From: Radicibacter daui
GTDB taxonomy: Bacteria; Pseudomonadota; Alphaproteobacteria; Radicibacterales; Radicibacteraceae
Assembly (NCBI GenBank): GCA_030657355.1
Contig: CP131056.1
Coordinates: forward strand, 1,694,501 to 1,758,500
Length of the DNA: 64,000 bases
Direction of reading: 5' to 3'
This document shows positions 1-9,294 of this stretch, piece by piece. The notes under the pieces were generated by a model. The model made no database searches, was not told the DNA's origin, and worked only from the letters and a program-made list of their open reading frames with translations. The translations under genes were made by a program, and so were the position numbers. Every line of letters starts with the position of its first letter. Within the stretch, counting starts at the first letter, position 1.

Positions 1-570
1 GTTGGTGTTGGTAAGGCCACGCTGCGGGTCCACACCGCTGACGCCGATAAAGGCGATGTCGGCATTGATCTCGCGTAGCATGAGCGTGCCGAACGGGGCC
101 ACGAGCGAATGCTGCAGCGGGCGCAGCGTGCCGCCGGTCACCACGACGCTGACGCCCGGGTGATGCTCCAGCGCCATGGCGATGTTGAGCGCGTTGGTGA
201 AGACCACGACATCGCGCAGGCTGTGCGGCAGCGACTTGGCGGTTTCAGTCGTGGTGCCGCCGGTATCGATGATGACGGTATCGCCGTCGCGCACCATCGC
301 GGCGGCCGCGCGGGCGATTGCCTTCTTCTCCTCGATCATTTTCGTGGAGGTTACTTCAAGCGGCAATTCGTAACGGCGCGGGCGCAGCGGAATGGCCCCG
401 CCACGGGTACGGCGCAGTGACTTTTGCTTTTCGAGAAACTCCAGATCGGCGCGGATCGTAACCGGCGAGACACCCAGATGCTCAGAGAGCTGACCAACCT
501 TCACAGTTCCATGCTGCTGCAGAAGGTCCAGAATAAGCTCATGTCTCAGCGTTGCTTGCAGTGACGGCAT
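1..570 (-). CDS. DeoR-family transcriptional regulator (3' end cut by window)
   Basis: The 190 visible codons run off the left edge, so the C-terminus is missing. Residues 5-60 form a DeoR winged helix: LRHELILDLL, then a recognition helix with VSPVTIRADLEFLE, and the wing RRTRGGAI. From about residue 75 the DeoR sugar-phosphate sensor domain begins, with the typical IARAAAAMV, IDTGGTTTE and ALNIAMAL segments. Family members are usually about 250-270 residues and repress sugar or polyol catabolic operons when no phosphorylated ligand is bound. The target operon presumably lies to the left, outside the window. ATG at 570 is the only start that keeps the full HTH. Family assignment is firm; the ligand is unknown. 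Confidence 0.88.
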   Translation of the reverse strand, partial: MPSLQATLRHELILDLLQQHGTVKVGQLSEHLGVSPVTIRADLEFLEKQKSLRRTRGGAIPLRPRRYELPLEVTSTKMIEEKKAIARAAAAMVRDGDTVIIDTGGTTTETAKSLPHSLRDVVVFTNALNIAMALEHHPGVSVVVTGGTLRPLQHSLVAPFGTLMLREINADIAFIGVSGVDPQRGLTNTN

Positions 571-636
571 CTCGCATTTCCTCGCTTGCGAATTCCGGTT
601 TCGAACTCTTTCGCAAGAGGGACTATCGCAAAGCTG

Positions 637-1011
637 TCACACGGCGTCCATGAACTCTGACAGACTTTCGATCAGATATTGCGAAGAAAAGGGTTTTTCG
701 ACGAAACCGTTAGCGCCGAGGCTGGTGGCAAGGTCCACCAGCGAGGCATCCGAATAGGCCGTCAGAAGCACGACGCGGGTATTGGGGTCGATACCGGCGG
801 CTCCTTCGCGCACCCGCTGCAACAGGTCAAGCCCGCCGCGTGGTGACATGCGCACATCGGAAAGGATCAGGTCGGGGTGGTGGGTTGCCGCCTGCTCAAG
901 TGCTGACGAGCCGTCACCGGCTTCCAGGATGGTGGAAACACCGGCGCGCTTGAGAATGTGGCGTACCAGATGACGAATGCCTGGCTCGTCATCGACGACG
1001 AGAATCTTCAT
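637..1011 (-). CDS. Single-domain response regulator (CheY-like receiver)
   Basis: This is a stand-alone receiver domain of about 124 residues with no output domain. It carries the acidic pair in LVVDDEPG, the phospho-acceptor Asp in LILSDVRM, the switch Thr in VLLTAY and the conserved Lys in VEKPF. I start it at the ATG at 1011 (MKILVVDDEP), the normal receiver N-terminus; an in-frame start at 1044 adds 11 residues and neither has a good Shine-Dalgarno. It probably acts through protein contacts or as a phosphorelay shuttle. The hybrid kinase near 7.3-9.2 kb is a possible partner, but nothing in the sequence proves it. It lies downstream of amn on the same strand, behind a terminator. Confidence 0.88.
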   Translation of the reverse strand: MKILVVDDEPGIRHLVRHILKRAGVSTILEAGDGSSALEQAATHHPDLILSDVRMSPRGGLDLLQRVREGAAGIDPNTRVVLLTAYSDASLVDLATSLGANGFVEKPFSSQYLIESLSEFMDAV

Positions 1012-1125
1012 CGCGAGGCTGGGTCCTGAACGCTTTGCGGTCATGTCGGTCGGCCGGAAGCCGTTACCCTGACAATAGCGCGGCGACGAACCCTAGGGTG
1101 TAGGGTTTGGTAGAAGTTTGTAAAG

Positions 1126-1167
1126 AAAAACGGCCCGCCGGCCTTTGTTGAGGCGGGCGAGCCGTTT
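1126..1167 (-). terminator. Rho-independent terminator after amn
   Basis: Read on the minus strand, AAACGGC and a GCCCGCC arm pair with GGCGGGCCGTTT around a short loop, followed by a T-rich tract. It lies directly downstream of the AMP nucleosidase stop and separates that gene from the response regulator. Confidence 0.75.
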
Positions 1168-1190
1168 AGCCGGGATGATGCCCCCCATGA

Positions 1191-2693
1191 CTAACGGAAG
1201 GCGGGCTCCGCGAAGGTGCGCAGCTTGCGGCTGTGCAGGCGCGAGGGCCCGCGCTCGCGCAGCAGCTCCATGGTCATGATGCCGATCTGCAAGTGCTGGT
1301 TGACCCGCTCGCGGTAGAAATGGTCCGCCATGCCGGGCAGCTTCAACTCGCCATGCAGCGGCTTGTCGGAGACGCACAGCAGCGTTCCGTAGGGCACGCG
1401 GTAGCGATAACCGTTGGCGGCAATGGTGGCGCTTTCCATGTCGAGCGCGATGGCGCGCGAATGGGTGAACTTCTCCATCAGCACGCGGTAGTCGTTGGTC
1501 TCCCAGTTACGGTCGTCCACCGTTGCCACGGTGCCGGTGCGCAGCAGGCGCTTGCGCTCGAAATCGGCAAGGCCGGTAACCTTGTCCACCGCCTCTTCCA
1601 GCGCCGTTTGCACTTCGGCGATTGCCGGAATGGGCACGTGGGTCGGCAGGTGATTGTCCAGCACATTGTCCTCACGCAGATAGGCGTGGGCGAGGACATA
1701 GTCGCCAAGGCGCTGGGTGTTGCGCAGGCCGGCACAGTGGCCAACCATTAGCCAGCAATGCGGGCGCAGCACCGCGATATGGTCGGTAATGGTTTTGGCG
1801 TTGGAAGGGCCGACGCCGATATTCACCAGCGTGATGCCCATATTGTCCGCCGTCTTCAGGTGATAGGCGGGCATCTGCGGCATGCGCGGGGGAAGTTCGC
1901 CTTCCACCGGACGGTCGCTGTGATTGGCATTCCAGGTGATGCGGTTTCCGGGCTCGACGAAGGCGGTATAGCGGCTGTCCTTGCCCTTGCCGTTCTTGCT
2001 CATCAGCTCGTGGCCGAGACGGATGAACTCGTCGATATAGAAGCCGTAATTGGTAAACAGCACGAAGGGCTGGAAATGCGAGGGCTCGGTGCCCGAATAG
2101 TGCTTCAGCCGGTGCAGCGAATAATCCACCCGCGGCGCCGAGAACAGCGACAGCGGCTGGATGGGGTTATCCATGTAGTGATGCGTGCCGTCGACGATGG
2201 AATCGTCGATGAAGGCAAGATCGGGCACGTCGAAGAAGTGGCGGATGCCATAGACCTTCTCCGGCGACATGGTGCGCGTGTGTTCGGCAATGTCGCCGCG
2301 GAAGGCGAAATGGGCGGGGACGCCGATCTCCGACACGCCGACCTCGACGGTGCCGCCATGGTGGCTCAGCAGCAGTTCGATCTGGCGGCGATAATAATCG
2401 GCGAACAGATCGGGCCGCGTGAAAGTGGAGCCGAAAAGCCCCAATTCATGGCAGAAGCCGAAGGAAGTGCGGCTGTCGAGCCGTTCTGCCTCGCGATCCA
2501 CGCGCTTCAGCACGTAGGGATAACATTCCCGGATCTGCGTCTTGAAATCGGGCGAGCCGCCATACTCGATGAAGCGGCTGGTGATGGTGTTGGTAGCGAG
2601 ATCATATATCTCGCGCATCCGGGCCACAGCGGCGTCTGCATTGTCAAAAGACTGCAGATCGTGGGCGGGAATCTTGTCACTCGGGACGTTCAC
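1191..2693 (-). CDS. amn: AMP nucleosidase
   Basis: Hydrolyses AMP to adenine and ribose 5-phosphate and so feeds purine salvage or breakdown in the cytoplasm. The N-terminal AMP nucleosidase-specific region (YPYVLKRVDREAERLDSRTSFG) is followed by the C-terminal nucleoside-phosphorylase-like domain. That domain has GITLVNIGVGPSNAK, a LMVGHCAGLR loop, and IALDMESATIAANG, where the conserved Met-Glu binds ribose. I choose the GTG at 2693 because AGGAGAAGG sits 6 nt upstream. This gives about 500 residues, close to the E. coli enzyme (484); an upstream ATG at 2771 would add 26 poor-quality residues. Monocistronic with its own terminator. It stands a few kb from the urate genes, consistent with a purine theme. 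Confidence 0.93.
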   Translation of the reverse strand: MNVPSDKIPAHDLQSFDNADAAVARMREIYDLATNTITSRFIEYGGSPDFKTQIRECYPYVLKRVDREAERLDSRTSFGFCHELGLFGSTFTRPDLFADYYRRQIELLLSHHGGTVEVGVSEIGVPAHFAFRGDIAEHTRTMSPEKVYGIRHFFDVPDLAFIDDSIVDGTHHYMDNPIQPLSLFSAPRVDYSLHRLKHYSGTEPSHFQPFVLFTNYGFYIDEFIRLGHELMSKNGKGKDSRYTAFVEPGNRITWNANHSDRPVEGELPPRMPQMPAYHLKTADNMGITLVNIGVGPSNAKTITDHIAVLRPHCWLMVGHCAGLRNTQRLGDYVLAHAYLREDNVLDNHLPTHVPIPAIAEVQTALEEAVDKVTGLADFERKRLLRTGTVATVDDRNWETNDYRVLMEKFTHSRAIALDMESATIAANGYRYRVPYGTLLCVSDKPLHGELKLPGMADHFYRERVNQHLQIGIMTMELLRERGPSRLHSRKLRTFAEPAFR

Positions 2694-2894
2694 CTTGGTC
2701 CTTCTCCTGTTATCGTTGGCCGCGCTCGCCTCGAGGGGAGCGCTGGCATATGCGCGGCTTGGCTGCCGCATGGATCATTCTATAGGCCAGCGCGGGCGAA
2801 TGTGGCGTGAAACTTTTGCGGTGGCGGGTTCTCCATAAGCATGGCTTGCCAATAGAATAGCTTTACGTGTGTGTCGTTTTTGAGAGGGGCCGCA

Positions 2895-3770
2895 ATGCCG
2901 GCAGGCGAAACCGCAGCGGTGACGATCACCCGGGCGAGCAGTGCTGCCGAGGTCGCCCTGATGCTGGAGTGGGCCGGCCGCGAAGGCTGGAACCCCGGCC
3001 GTCATGATGCGGAGGCTTTTTACGCCGCCGATCCACAAGGTTTCTGGCTGACGCTGGAGGCGGGCGAGCCCGTCGCCTGCCTGTCGCTGGTGCATGACGA
3101 GACAAGGGCCTTTGCCTTTCTCGGCTTCTATATCGTTAGGCCGGACCGGCGCGGGCGGGGGCTCGGCCTCAAGCTCTGGAACGCGGCGCTGGCGGCCTGT
3201 AAGGCCCGGACCATCGGCCTTGATGGTGTTGTCGACCGGCAGGAGGATTACCGGCGCTCCGGCTTTGTCCTTGCCCATCGCAACCAGCGTTTCTGCCTTG
3301 CCGCCGAAGCGCCGCTGCCGGCTGCCCATATGGGCGCCGGGGAGATCGTGCCGCTGGCCAGCCTGCCGGTGGATGCCCTGCTGGCGCTGGATGCGGCGGC
3401 CTATCCGGGCAGGCGCCGGGCTTTCCTCAGGGAGTGGCTGGCCCAGCCGGAAAGCCGGGCCTTCGGCCTTGCCCGTGGCGGACGGCTTGCAGGCTTCGGC
3501 GTCATCCGGCGCACGCTCGCGGGCTGGAAGGTGGCGCCGCTGGTTGCCGAGGATGCCGATGGCGCCGAAGCGCTGTTTGCCGCGCTTTCGGAAGCGGCGG
3601 AGGGGGAGGCAATCTATCTCGATGTGCCCCACCTCAACCCGGCGGCGCTTGCTCTCGCCCGCAAGCTGGGCATGGAGCCGGGCTTCGAGACGGCGCGCAT
3701 GTATCGCGGGCCGGCGCCGGTTCTGGATGGCCAGCGCCTTTTCGGCATCACCAGCTTTGAACTGGGCTGA
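2895..3770 (+). CDS. GNAT-family N-acetyltransferase, two-domain type
   Basis: About 291 residues. The N-terminal GNAT domain contains the acetyl-CoA-binding motif A (FYIVRPDRRGRGLGLKLW, Arg/Gly-rich loop) at about residues 80-100. A second, C-terminal acetyltransferase-like half follows (VDALLALDAAAYPGRRRAFLREWL, then GGRLAGFGVIRR). This arrangement is seen in a family of uncharacterised GNATs with a C-terminal Acetyltransf_18-type domain. The start is the ATG at 2895, preceded by GAGAGGGG at 5 nt, rather than an in-frame GTG 24 bases earlier. Divergent from amn with a short shared promoter region. Substrate unknown. Confidence 0.8.
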   Translation: MPAGETAAVTITRASSAAEVALMLEWAGREGWNPGRHDAEAFYAADPQGFWLTLEAGEPVACLSLVHDETRAFAFLGFYIVRPDRRGRGLGLKLWNAALAACKARTIGLDGVVDRQEDYRRSGFVLAHRNQRFCLAAEAPLPAAHMGAGEIVPLASLPVDALLALDAAAYPGRRRAFLREWLAQPESRAFGLARGGRLAGFGVIRRTLAGWKVAPLVAEDADGAEALFAALSEAAEGEAIYLDVPHLNPAALALARKLGMEPGFETARMYRGPAPVLDGQRLFGITSFELG

Positions 3771-3779
3771 CGCCGTCCG

Positions 3780-5000
3780 TCACTCGGCCTTCGGCTCTGC
3801 GCCGCCGGTGCGCTCATCATGCCACTGGCGGATGAGGGCGCGCTCTTCTTCGGTCATGCCGGTCTTGTTGCCGAGCGGCATGGTCTTGTTGAGGCCGGCC
3901 TGCTGGTAGATGCGGTCGGCAAGCGCCTCGACTTCGGCGGGGCTGTCGAACTTCACGCCGGCCGGGGCGACGGTGATGGCATCGTCATAGGGAAAGGCCG
4001 AGTGGCAGGCCGAGCAGCGTGTGCGCACCACGGCAAAGACCTGGCGCATGTCGACGCCGCCGGGGGCGGCCGCCGTCTGCTGCTCCGCACCCGGGCGCCA
4101 GGCGACGAAGAAGGCGAGCGCCACGAACAGCACGGCGGCAACCGGCACATAGACCTTGAGCCAGGGCGTTTTAACGCCGGAATTCTTGGTGTTGTAATAG
4201 TGCCGGATAAGGCCGCCAATCACGACGATGAAGGGGATGATCGCCCAGTTGAGCGGATGGCCCGTCAGCATCGGATAATGATTGCTGATCATCATCAGGA
4301 TGACCGGCAGCGTCAGGTAATTGTTATGGACCGAGCGCTGCTTGCCGATCTTGCCGTATTTCGGATCGGGTGCTTCGCCCCGCATCAGCGCTGCCACAAC
4401 CTTCTTCTGGTTGGGGATGATGATGACGAAGACATTGGCCGCCATGATGGTGCCGACCAGCGCGCCGACATGGATGAAGGCGGCGCGGCCCGAGAAAGTG
4501 TGGGCAAAAAGCCAGGCGGCAAAGGTAATGAGCACGAAGACGCCGATGGCGAGCTTGCCCGTATCCTTGCCCCAGTCGGACCGGCAGAGCGCCTCATAGG
4601 CAACCCAGCCGCCGGCCAGCATGGTGACCGACAGGAAGATGGCCTGGAACGGGGTAAGGCGCATCACGCCGCCGTCGATGAGGAAGGCATTGGCGCCGAA
4701 ATAATAGACGACGACGAGAAGGCAGATGCCGGTGATCCAGGTGGCATAGGCCTCGTACTTGAACCAGTGCAGCTCCGAGGGCATGCGCTCGGGCGCCACC
4801 AGATATTTCTGGATGAAGTAGAAGCCGCCGCCATGGACCTGCCAGGTCTCGCCCAGCACGCCCTTGTCCTGCCCTTCGCGCTTTCTCAGCGTGGCGTCGA
4901 GAAACATGAAATAGAAGGACGAGCCGATCCAGGCGATGCCGACGATGATATGTGCCCACCTGAACAGCAGGTTTGCCCAATCGAGCAGCGGCAGCCCCAT
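3780..5000 (-). CDS. puuD: Membrane urate oxidase with cytochrome c domain (PuuD)
   Basis: Oxidises urate to 5-hydroxyisourate and passes electrons to the respiratory chain rather than to oxygen. About 406 residues. The N-terminal urate oxidase domain (DUF989-type) has roughly eight membrane segments, starting LLDWANLLFRWAHIIVG and including conserved VHGGGFYFI and SVHNNYLTLPV. A C-terminal cytochrome c domain follows, with a CSACH heme site at about residue 330 and a likely Met axial ligand in KTMPLGNK. ATG at 5000 has AGGAG upstream; longer versions from 5171 add a non-membrane, low-quality leader. It is divergent from uraH, whose product acts on the next intermediate, so both may share the region 5001-5214. 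Confidence 0.92.
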   Translation of the reverse strand: MGLPLLDWANLLFRWAHIIVGIAWIGSSFYFMFLDATLRKREGQDKGVLGETWQVHGGGFYFIQKYLVAPERMPSELHWFKYEAYATWITGICLLVVVYYFGANAFLIDGGVMRLTPFQAIFLSVTMLAGGWVAYEALCRSDWGKDTGKLAIGVFVLITFAAWLFAHTFSGRAAFIHVGALVGTIMAANVFVIIIPNQKKVVAALMRGEAPDPKYGKIGKQRSVHNNYLTLPVILMMISNHYPMLTGHPLNWAIIPFIVVIGGLIRHYYNTKNSGVKTPWLKVYVPVAAVLFVALAFFVAWRPGAEQQTAAAPGGVDMRQVFAVVRTRCSACHSAFPYDDAITVAPAGVKFDSPAEVEALADRIYQQAGLNKTMPLGNKTGMTEEERALIRQWHDERTGGAEPKAE

Positions 5001-5214
5001 TCTCCGGTCTCCTGAAATCCAAGCCTGTTCATGGTTTCCGCTGCTTTCGGCGCTGCCGGTGCACGAGAACCCTTTTCTTCTTAGCAAGGCATATGCCGGG
5101 CCTGCCCCGGCTTGCAAGAGCGCCCGCATCTGGCTGCGCCGGGACTTGCGGGGCGATGCGGGATGCGGCAACTAGAAAGACAGAAACTGCAAAGCCCAAG
5201 GGAATGTGCAGCAA

Positions 5215-5571
5215 ATGGCCAAGCTCTCGACCCATGTTCTCGATACCGCCAGCGGCCGCCCGGCGGGGGGGCTGAAGGTCGAACTATTCCGCATCACGGA
5301 AAGCGGCGGGCGCGAGCCGGTGATCAGCGCCATTACCAATGCCGATGGCCGTACCGATGCGCCGCTGCTGGCCGGCGAAACCATCCCCATCGGCACCTAT
5401 GAGCTGGTGTTCCATGCCGGCGACTATTTCCGCGCGGCGGGCGCTGCGCTGCCCAATCCGGCCTTTGTCGATGTCGTGCCGCTGCGCTTCGGCATTGCAG
5501 AGGCGGCAGGCAGCTATCACGTGCCGCTGCTGGTCAGCCCCTGGAGCTTTTCCACCTATCGCGGCAGCTGA
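5215..5571 (+). CDS. uraH: 5-hydroxyisourate hydrolase (transthyretin-like)
   Basis: Hydrolyses 5-hydroxyisourate to OHCU, the step after PuuD. 118 residues, the usual length. The family signatures are the N-terminal [14 protein letters not shown] (catalytic His), the central TNADGRT (Arg) and the C-terminal tetrapeptide YRGS closing [10 protein letters not shown]. The ATG at 5215 starts at [10 protein letters not shown] with AAGGGA about 11 nt upstream; an in-frame GTG three codons earlier is possible. The following enzyme, OHCU decarboxylase, is not found in the window. Confidence 0.95.
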   Translation: MAKLSTHVLDTASGRPAGGLKVELFRITESGGREPVISAITNADGRTDAPLLAGETIPIGTYELVFHAGDYFRAAGAALPNPAFVDVVPLRFGIAEAAGSYHVPLLVSPWSFSTYRGS

Positions 5572-5583
5572 GCCGCCAGATGT

Positions 5584-5628
5584 AAAAAAACGCCCGGAGG
5601 CATTGCGCTTCCGGGCGTTTTTCTTTTT
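5584..5628. terminator. Bidirectional terminator between uraH and the saccharopine dehydrogenase-like gene
   Basis: CGCCCGGA pairs with TCCGGGCG around a short loop. The stem is flanked by seven A on the left and a T-rich tract on the right, so it can end transcripts from both convergent genes. Confidence 0.85.
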
Positions 5629-5653
5629 AGGGCGGAAGCCGTTCAGGCGGGGC

Positions 5654-6757
5654 TTAGCTCGCCTGCTTAACGTGGGCTGCTTCCGGGTGATAGAGGTGGC
5701 CGAAGCGGTTGGCGAGGAAGTCGTCGAGGCTGATTTCTTCCTGACGCACGAAGCCGCTCGCCGGCAGCTTGCCGTCGGCCAGCAGGTCCAGGACGGTGGT
5801 GATGCCCGCCGCCGTGGTGATCTGGATGGCGCTCATGCGCTTGCCGGCAACAACGCCCGCATAGACCTTGTTGGCATAGGTTTCCTGCATGTAGCGGCCT
5901 TCGCGCCAGCCGCACACGGTCACGAAGATCACCACCACATCCTGCATGGTGGCCGGCAGCGCGTTTTCGAACAGATCCTTCAGAACGTCGCGGCGGTTCT
6001 TGAGGTTCAGATCGTTGAGCAGCGCCTTGATGATGGCCTGGTGGCCCGGATAGCGGATGGTGCGGTAGTTCATCGTCCGCACATTGCCCTCAAGGCTCTT
6101 GGCCAGCGTGCCGAGGCCGCCGGAAGTGTTGAAGGCCTCGTAGGTCACGCCGTCGAGGGAAAACTCCTCGCGCTCTTCCATGGCCGGCACGGTCACCAGC
6201 TTGCCTTCGACGATGGCCTCGCACGGCTCGATATATTCGTTGATGAGCCCGTCGGTGCTCCAGGTGAGATTGTAGTTAAGCGCGTTGGACGGGTACTGCG
6301 GCAGGGCGCCCACGCGCATGCGCACGCTGTCCAGCTTGTCGAAGCGTTTGGCGAGATCGTTGGCGACGATGGAGATGAAACCCGGGGCAAGGCCGCACTG
6401 CGGGATGAAGGCGGTTTTGGCGCCCTCGGCCAGCTCTTCCACCTTTTTGGTGGTGGCGACATCCTCGGTGAGATCGAGATAGTGCACGCCGGCATCGCGG
6501 GCGGCTTCGGCGATCTTGCCGGTGAGGTTGAACGGGGCGGCAGAGAGAACGGCGAACTTGCCCTTGAGGACCTCCAGCAGGCTGGCGCGGTCGGAAATGT
6601 CAACCGTGGCGGTAGAGATCGCCGGGTGGCTGTCGATCTTGGCGAGCTGCTCCGCGCTGCGGTCTGCCACAACCACACTGTAGTCGCCGGTAGCTGCCAG
6701 CATCAAAGCAATGGCGCTGCCGATCTTGCCCGCACCCATCACAACAACGGTCTTCAT
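5654..6757 (-). CDS. Saccharopine dehydrogenase family oxidoreductase
   Basis: 367 residues. An N-terminal Rossmann fold opens with VVVMGAGKIGSAIALML (GxGxxG at about residues 8-13). The saccharopine-dehydrogenase/lysine-6-dehydrogenase-type pattern follows: YLDLTEDV, IPQCGLAPGF and SGGLGTLAKSL, then the C-terminal dimerisation region. The family makes or cleaves C-N bonds in amino-acid metabolism with NAD(P). The substrate is not readable here; lysine 6-dehydrogenase-like is one possibility. ATG at 6757 has GAGGA upstream. It is divergent from an Lrp/AsnC regulator, which suggests amino-acid-responsive control. Confidence 0.85.
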   Translation of the reverse strand: MKTVVVMGAGKIGSAIALMLAATGDYSVVVADRSAEQLAKIDSHPAISTATVDISDRASLLEVLKGKFAVLSAAPFNLTGKIAEAARDAGVHYLDLTEDVATTKKVEELAEGAKTAFIPQCGLAPGFISIVANDLAKRFDKLDSVRMRVGALPQYPSNALNYNLTWSTDGLINEYIEPCEAIVEGKLVTVPAMEEREEFSLDGVTYEAFNTSGGLGTLAKSLEGNVRTMNYRTIRYPGHQAIIKALLNDLNLKNRRDVLKDLFENALPATMQDVVVIFVTVCGWREGRYMQETYANKVYAGVVAGKRMSAIQITTAAGITTVLDLLADGKLPASGFVRQEEISLDDFLANRFGHLYHPEAAHVKQAS

Positions 6758-6900
6758 CGCTTTATCCTCGAACGTTAAGCCTCTTGTTGTCTGAAATTGT
6801 CCGCCACGAGCTGGACGATTCATAGCGGCAGAAAAGGCAATTAGTTGTATAAAGATGGACAATATGACGAATTGAATTTGCACATTGCGGGGCGCGTGCG
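6758..6900. promoter_or_regulatory. Divergent promoter region, saccharopine dehydrogenase-like / Lrp
   Basis: 143 bases between divergent starts, noticeably more AT-rich than its surroundings (for example around 6840-6890, including a TATAAA at about 6849). Lrp-family regulators usually bind such AT-rich sequence next to their own gene. No precise operator is proposed. Confidence 0.45.
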
Positions 6901-7338
6901 ATGCAACTGACGGAAAAGGACCGCGAACTCCTGGCCTTGCTGGGCGAGAATGCGCGCCTGCCGGTGGCAACGCTGGCAAAGACGCTCGGCCTGTCGCGCA
7001 CCACGGTGCAGGCACGGCTGGAGCGGCTGGAGCGGGAAGGGGTGATTGCCGGGTACGGCGTGCGGCTGACCGAGCGCTATGCCTCAAGCCTCATCCGCGC
7101 CCATATCCTCATCACCATCGCCCCCAAGGCGCTGCCGCAGGTTACCGCTGCGCTTGACCGCATGCGCGCGGTCACGGCGCTGCACTCCGTCAGCGGGTCG
7201 TTTGACCTGATTGCGATGATCGCCGCCCCGTCGATTGCCGAGCTCGATCACCTGATTGACGAGATCGGCGCTATCGAGGGGGTGGAGCGCACGCTTTCCT
7301 CGATCATCCTGTCGACGCGGATTTCCCGCGCCGGTTAG
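6901..7338 (+). CDS. Lrp/AsnC-family transcriptional regulator
   Basis: 145 residues. The N-terminal AsnC-type HTH (LTEKDRELLALLGENARLPV, then LGLSRTTVQARLERLEREGVI) is followed by a RAM/ligand-binding domain with VSGSFDLIAMIAAPS. Lrp proteins sense amino acids and often control the divergent gene, here the saccharopine dehydrogenase-like enzyme. Length and architecture are typical. Confidence 0.93.
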   Translation: MQLTEKDRELLALLGENARLPVATLAKTLGLSRTTVQARLERLEREGVIAGYGVRLTERYASSLIRAHILITIAPKALPQVTAALDRMRAVTALHSVSGSFDLIAMIAAPSIAELDHLIDEIGAIEGVERTLSSIILSTRISRAG

Positions 7339-7348
7339 CGGGCGGGCT

Positions 7349-9151
7349 TCAGGCCTGCTCGAGCGCAGCTTCCGGGTCCTGGGCCAGCCGGGCGAGGAAG
7401 CCCAGCAGCAATTCCCAGTCGATGGGTTTGGTCAAAAGCCCGTCGCCCTGCACGTCGTAATAGCTGCTGCGCGCCTCGCTGGTGGCGGTGGCGGTCAGGG
7501 CAAGCGTGCGCTGGTGCCAGCCGCGCTCGCGCTCCAGCTGACGGATGGCCCGCGTGGCGGCAAGGCCGTCCATCACCGGCATCTGCAGGTCCATGAGGAT
7601 GACGGTGAAGGGGCCTTGCGCTGCAACAGCGCGCACCGCTTCCTCGCCGTTGGTGACGGACTGCACTTCATGCCCTGCCCGGCGCAGGATGGTTTCGATC
7701 AGATGGCGGTTGATCTCGGAATCCTCGGCCAGCAGGACGCGGCAATGCTGCGTTGCTGCCGCCTGTGCAGGTTCCTGCGGCAGCGGCAGTGGAATCTGGG
7801 TGCCGGTGAGCAGCGGCAGTTTCAGCGATACGGTAATCTCAGTGCCCTGTCCGGGGGCCGAGTGCGCGCACAGCGTGCCCTGCATCGCCTGCACCAGCGC
7901 CCTGGCAAGGGCAAGGCCGATCCGTCCGCTGCTGACGGCACGGGCAATGGCCGCCTGATCGGGGCCTGCCGGGGCAAGGATTTCCTCCAGCTGCTCGCTG
8001 GCAATGCCGATGCCGGTGTCGGTCACGCTGAGGCAAAGCTGCGCCGTGCGCGGTGTGCCGCCGGTCAAAAGCCATTCCGGTTCGGCGGCGGCCGACAGCG
8101 TTACCGTGCCGATCGGGGTGTATTTGATGGCGTTTTCAATGAGGTTGAACAGCACCTGCCGCAGGCGCCGCCGGTCAGCCCGCAGCCAGACCTCATCCAC
8201 CTGGCCGGTCCGGAATTGCAGCGCCTTGGCCGCGGCCAGCGGCTCGCACAGGGCGGCAACATCGCGCACGAAATCGGGCAGGTAGATTGCCACCGGCTCG
8301 GGCTTCAGCTTGCCGTCATTCAGCTGGTTAAAGTCCAGCACATCGTCGATCATCGTCAGCAGATGCTGCGCGGCCCGGTTGATCTGCTGCAGGGAGGATG
8401 CCTGCCCGGGCAGCAGCGAAGCCTCCCGCATCACCCGCGCATAACCAAGGATGGTGGTCAGCGGCGTGCGCATCTCGTGGCTGATGCTGGCAAGAAACTC
8501 GCTGCGGCTTCTGGCGGCCTGACGGGCCTGCAATTCCGTGCGGCGCAGCCGCTGGTCCAGCCCCAGCAGACCGCCCAGGATCATTACGCCGAGCCCGTTG
8601 GTGAGCGCGAGTGCCGGGCCCAGCGTGGTCATCAAATCCCGCGCATAAGGCTGCGGCAAAAGCGGAATGGTGACGATGCCGGCCACAGCGGCTGCCACGG
8701 CAAGGGCGGTGAGGTTTGCAAGCGTCAGCTCGGTGCCCTGCCGGCGGCAAAGACGCCACACGATATAACCGGCGGCAGTGGAAAGAATGCTGCCGGTCAT
8801 GCCCGCATACATGCCGGCCCCGCCGAGATGATACCGGAGCGTCAGCGATGCGGTGAGGGAGAGCAGCATGCCGGGCCAGCCGGCGACGGGCGCTGCCAGT
8901 GCAAGCAGGGCGCAGCGGGGGTCGGCGATGATGCCCGGCGCAATCGGCACGGTCGTTTCCATCGCGATCACGATACCGAGCGCCAGCGCGGCGGCGGTTA
9001 CCCAGTTGAGCAAAGCCTGGGGGGCATGATGCAGGGCGCTGCGCAGCAGGACGATGGCAGCAAAAACCCCGCACAGGCTCGCCAGCATGATGCCGAGAGC
9101 GACCGTGAGACCTGAAAAGGTCCAAAGTGCGGTGCTTGCCGTCTCCACCAA
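7349..9151 (-). CDS. Hybrid sensor histidine kinase with C-terminal receiver
   Basis: About 600 residues. Residues 1-200 are a membrane domain of about six helices resembling 5TM/LytS-type sensors, with no obvious periplasmic domain. A HisKA domain follows with the H-box SHEMRTPLTTILGY (His about 225), then an ATPase domain with N-box LIENAIKY and G1 box DTGIGIA, and a receiver domain with DSEINR, phospho-Asp in ILMDLQMPVMDG, and Lys in LTKPI. I favour the TTG at 9151 (or GTG at 9148) because GGGAGGG lies just upstream; an in-frame TTG at 9220 lacks this. No cognate regulator adjoins it; the single-domain receiver at 637-1011 is a candidate phosphorelay partner by inference only. Confidence 0.9.
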   Translation of the reverse strand: MVETASTALWTFSGLTVALGIMLASLCGVFAAIVLLRSALHHAPQALLNWVTAAALALGIVIAMETTVPIAPGIIADPRCALLALAAPVAGWPGMLLSLTASLTLRYHLGGAGMYAGMTGSILSTAAGYIVWRLCRRQGTELTLANLTALAVAAAVAGIVTIPLLPQPYARDLMTTLGPALALTNGLGVMILGGLLGLDQRLRRTELQARQAARSRSEFLASISHEMRTPLTTILGYARVMREASLLPGQASSLQQINRAAQHLLTMIDDVLDFNQLNDGKLKPEPVAIYLPDFVRDVAALCEPLAAAKALQFRTGQVDEVWLRADRRRLRQVLFNLIENAIKYTPIGTVTLSAAAEPEWLLTGGTPRTAQLCLSVTDTGIGIASEQLEEILAPAGPDQAAIARAVSSGRIGLALARALVQAMQGTLCAHSAPGQGTEITVSLKLPLLTGTQIPLPLPQEPAQAAATQHCRVLLAEDSEINRHLIETILRRAGHEVQSVTNGEEAVRAVAAQGPFTVILMDLQMPVMDGLAATRAIRQLERERGWHQRTLALTATATSEARSSYYDVQGDGLLTKPIDWELLLGFLARLAQDPEAALEQA

Positions 9152-9294
9152 GAAGGGACCCTCCCGGATCTGCCTGCTACGGTTGTATGCAATCGTCCGC
9201 CGCGGCAGGGAGAGGGTCAATAACCCAAGCGGTTAGGGGCACTACACCGGAAGGACGCTTCGTGCTGCGCGCCCTTCCGTACGTGCTGCACCCG

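Noticed and set aside
1758-2810. A 350-codon plus-strand frame antisense to amn
   Set aside because: Shadow of AMP nucleosidase; no recognisable motif.
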